Positions 62,375 to 64,000 of a stretch of 64,000 nt of DNA are shown in pieces. The stretch spans positions 372,001-436,000 of the forward strand of contig JASPKZ010007797.1 of assembly GCA_030220185.1 (NCBI GenBank), read 5' to 3'. The stretch comes from Diploptera punctata (lineage: Eukaryota > Arthropoda > Insecta > Blattodea > Blaberidae). A model generated the notes under the pieces. The model was not told where the DNA came from. It saw only the letters and a program-made list of their open reading frames with translations, and ran no database searches. The stretch's first letter is position 1, and each line of letters starts with the position of its first letter. Made by a program: the position numbers and the translations under genes.

Positions 62375-62745
62375 CCCATTTTTCATTACTATCGTAACCT
62401 ACTTACAAGGCCTAGAAGGCCCTTGGCCTACAAGCCAGTTGCTGGCTATATATCCATATGTGCCACTTACAGAGCTCACAACCGTTTGCCGGTGTAGGAG
62501 TGACATATGGTCAGCATGTTGGGTCCCCATGCTGTTATAGCTGGTTTTCTCAACCTGGAGCTGCTAATTATTATAGCTACCCAAATTCCTCCAAAGCTGG
62601 ATGGGCACCGGTCCTATACTAACCAAAATTCCATGAAAAAATTTCTTCTCCCATGGAGACTCAAACCAGCGTATGCTGCAAAGGTATCTCTGTGCCAAAG
62701 CATTATGCCTTAGGCCACTCGGTTAGAATGTGGGACAGCCTACTT
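62375..62745 (-). mobile_element. SINE family B copy
   Basis: Minus strand: head near 62735 (CCGAGTGGCCTAAGGC), GGTTTGAGTCTCC, TAGCTATAATAATTAGCAGC, CTGGCTTGTAGGCC end. Confidence 0.7.
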
Positions 62746-62749
62746 ACTA

Positions 62750-63325
62750 AAACAGAAAAAAAAAGCTGAGTTCCACTCTTTGTACAATCTATTCTACATT
62801 TCACAATTTAAATCTTGGCGCAAAAGGGCCAATAAATTTTACTAGAGGCCTCTTGTTTCAGGCTTGAGATTAAGGCTGGTATTCAAGAACCAAGCTTTCT
62901 GCAAAGAGCGACTCTCAGCCCATCTCTCCGTGGTTAATTATGTGGGTCATGCAGAATCTACTCTACCTGGCCCACTCTATTCAACATCATGAACTAACAC
63001 AAATATTTATTAAAAAAAAGTTTCTGGGAACAATTGAAAGATAAGACCCTCAACTTATGGAAAATGGAGATGGCATGGTCTAGAGTACTTGGTTCTTCAA
63101 TATCGGCCTAAGTGCTATAAATCTATGATATGAGACCCTCTTTTTTATGTCTCTTTAAAAGAAAGCCATGCTCAGGAATTTTACTGTACTGTTTTATGTT
63201 GACACTACTAAGGCTAAAGGGGTGGTATGTAGCCAAATGGGTACAGAACTTGCTGATGTACCACTTAAAAAATTGAGATATGCCATTTAATTCTACCAAG
63301 TCGTACATATGCATGTCCATATCAT
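62750..63325. other. No recognisable feature
   Basis: Unassigned upstream sequence. Confidence 0.4.
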
Positions 63326-63329
63326 GGTC

Positions 63330-63720
63330 CCTGAAGTCATGTGAGGGTGAAGAGCATGTTCTTGATAGTATACTTGAGACCTATCAGCTAGGGGAGAAAA
63401 CCCGAACAGAAAATCATCGTCCTTCAGGATTGCTAGATGGTTGAGCTGGCTACCCTACACTGTAAAAAGAACCTTTGCAACGAAACACAAAGAATTAGTT
63501 AAAACCAGATGTATCAATTATTGGCAACTTGGCAAGAAGAAGGTAAATGATTTAGGATCTGAAGAAACAGAATCGAGGGATGGTGGCTGTTGCTAGAGAC
63601 AGAAATTGCCTGGAAGAAGGTTCTGAGGAAAGCCAAGGCTCGAATCAGGCTGTACTGTTGCTGTTGATGACTACTGAGAAGACTGGATGAAATCCAAGAT
63701 CCAGGGCATTAACAAACAAT
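63330..63720 (+). mobile_element. LINE 3' end and UTR repeat
   Basis: 63370-63470 recurs inverted at 45060-45250; 63540-63660 reads DGGCC-RQKLPGRRF / KKVLRKAKARIRLYCC, a LINE terminal block. Confidence 0.5.
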
Positions 63721-63817
63721 AACAGAAATTACAAATTAAAATAGGAAGTAAAATTATGAGGTTGTTCTTAATAAATAAGATGAATTTGTTACATCTTACC
63801 TTATAAAAAGTTGAGTT

Positions 63818-63862
63818 CCTTTGGACATGTTTCAATACTCCTGAGTATCATCTTCAGCATGC
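63818..63862 (-). ncRNA. Hammerhead ribozyme-like motif
   Basis: Minus strand CTGAAGA (63857-63851), stem GATACT/AGTATT, GAAA, palindrome ACATGT, cleavage base C63824. Confidence 0.72.
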
Positions 63863-63887
63863 CCAGACATAAAATTCAACAGTCTGG

Positions 63888-63931
63888 ACAAACTGAAGAT
63901 GATACACAGAAGTATTGAAACATGTCCATAT
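63888..63931 (+). ncRNA. Hammerhead ribozyme-like motif
   Basis: CTGAAGA (63893-63899), stem GATAC/GTATT, GAAA, palindrome ACATGT (63920-63925), cleavage base C63926. Confidence 0.72.
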
Positions 63932-63932
63932 A

Positions 63933-64000
63933 TACGAGGGCGGATCGGAAAGTAACGCACAATAATTTTTTTCTGCCTTGGTATTGCAGCTAGAATGTTG
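63933..64000 (+). mobile_element. Probable mariner-type element end, cut by window edge
   Basis: After TATA the sequence ACGAGGGCGGATCGGAAAG continues TAACGC, which resembles mariner terminal inverted repeats. Only the first 65 bases are in the window, so no transposase can be seen. Confidence 0.5.

Larger units (their letters stand above)
63730..63932. repeat. PLE-end foldback with facing ribozyme motifs
   Basis: Begins AGGAAGTAAAATTATGAGG; two facing arms each carry CTGAAGATGATAC and GAAACATGTCC. Confidence 0.8.

Overview
This is an AT-rich animal window, most likely from an insect of the cockroach/termite group. The evidence is a spliced eukaryotic gene with GT-AG introns, dense decayed retroelements, several SINE families with Pol III boxes, and LINE C-terminal proteins of a type I recall from Periplaneta (that species assignment is recall and inference, not a search). 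There is no bacterial organisation: no operons, RBSs or CRISPR.

One host gene can be supported. A neutral sphingomyelinase of the nSMase2/SMPD3 type lies on the minus strand between about 58,472 and 29,813. It was assembled from five coding exons whose phases all fit: 57,668-58,472, 54,940-55,052, 50,122-50,338, 42,036-42,244 and 29,813-30,022. The product is 517 residues with the full set of EEP-fold catalytic motifs. The introns (2.6, 4.6, 7.9 and 12.0 kb) are packed with mobile elements.

The rest is repeat. (1) LINE-type reverse transcriptase fragments; the longest are at 8,965-10,403, 16,695-17,839, 37,558-39,072 and 56,695-57,515, with many copies of the 3' coding end. (2) Penelope-like element (PLE) 3' ends with GIY-YIG endonuclease remnants and downstream head-to-head foldbacks. 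Many of these carry hammerhead-ribozyme cores whose helix III is a short self-complementary palindrome. (3) An unusual mobile element built from a tRNA-like cassette with intact A and B boxes, a TATA-like upstream box and a T-run terminator. It occurs singly and as inverted arrays of two or three cassettes, and five insertions have 13-15 bp target-site duplications. (4) At least five SINE families (called B to F here), two of which share a 3' body. (5) DNA transposons: a pogo/Tigger-like internally deleted element (19,926-20,660), a wrecked hAT transposase (33,636-36,481), a Harbinger-like MITE (13,046-13,150), a 1.3-kb foldback (59,402-60,700) and a probable mariner end cut by the right edge of the window. 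(6) A decayed 5S rRNA-like copy joined to a SINE (735-851).

Layout: 0-29.8 kb is repeats downstream of the gene; 29.8-58.5 kb is the gene with its repeat-filled introns; 58.5-64 kb is upstream sequence with the large foldback, two PLE ends and SINEs. The most interesting signals are the ribozyme-bearing PLE ends and the mobile tRNA-like cassette arrays, one of which sits 76 bases upstream of the last nSMase exon.
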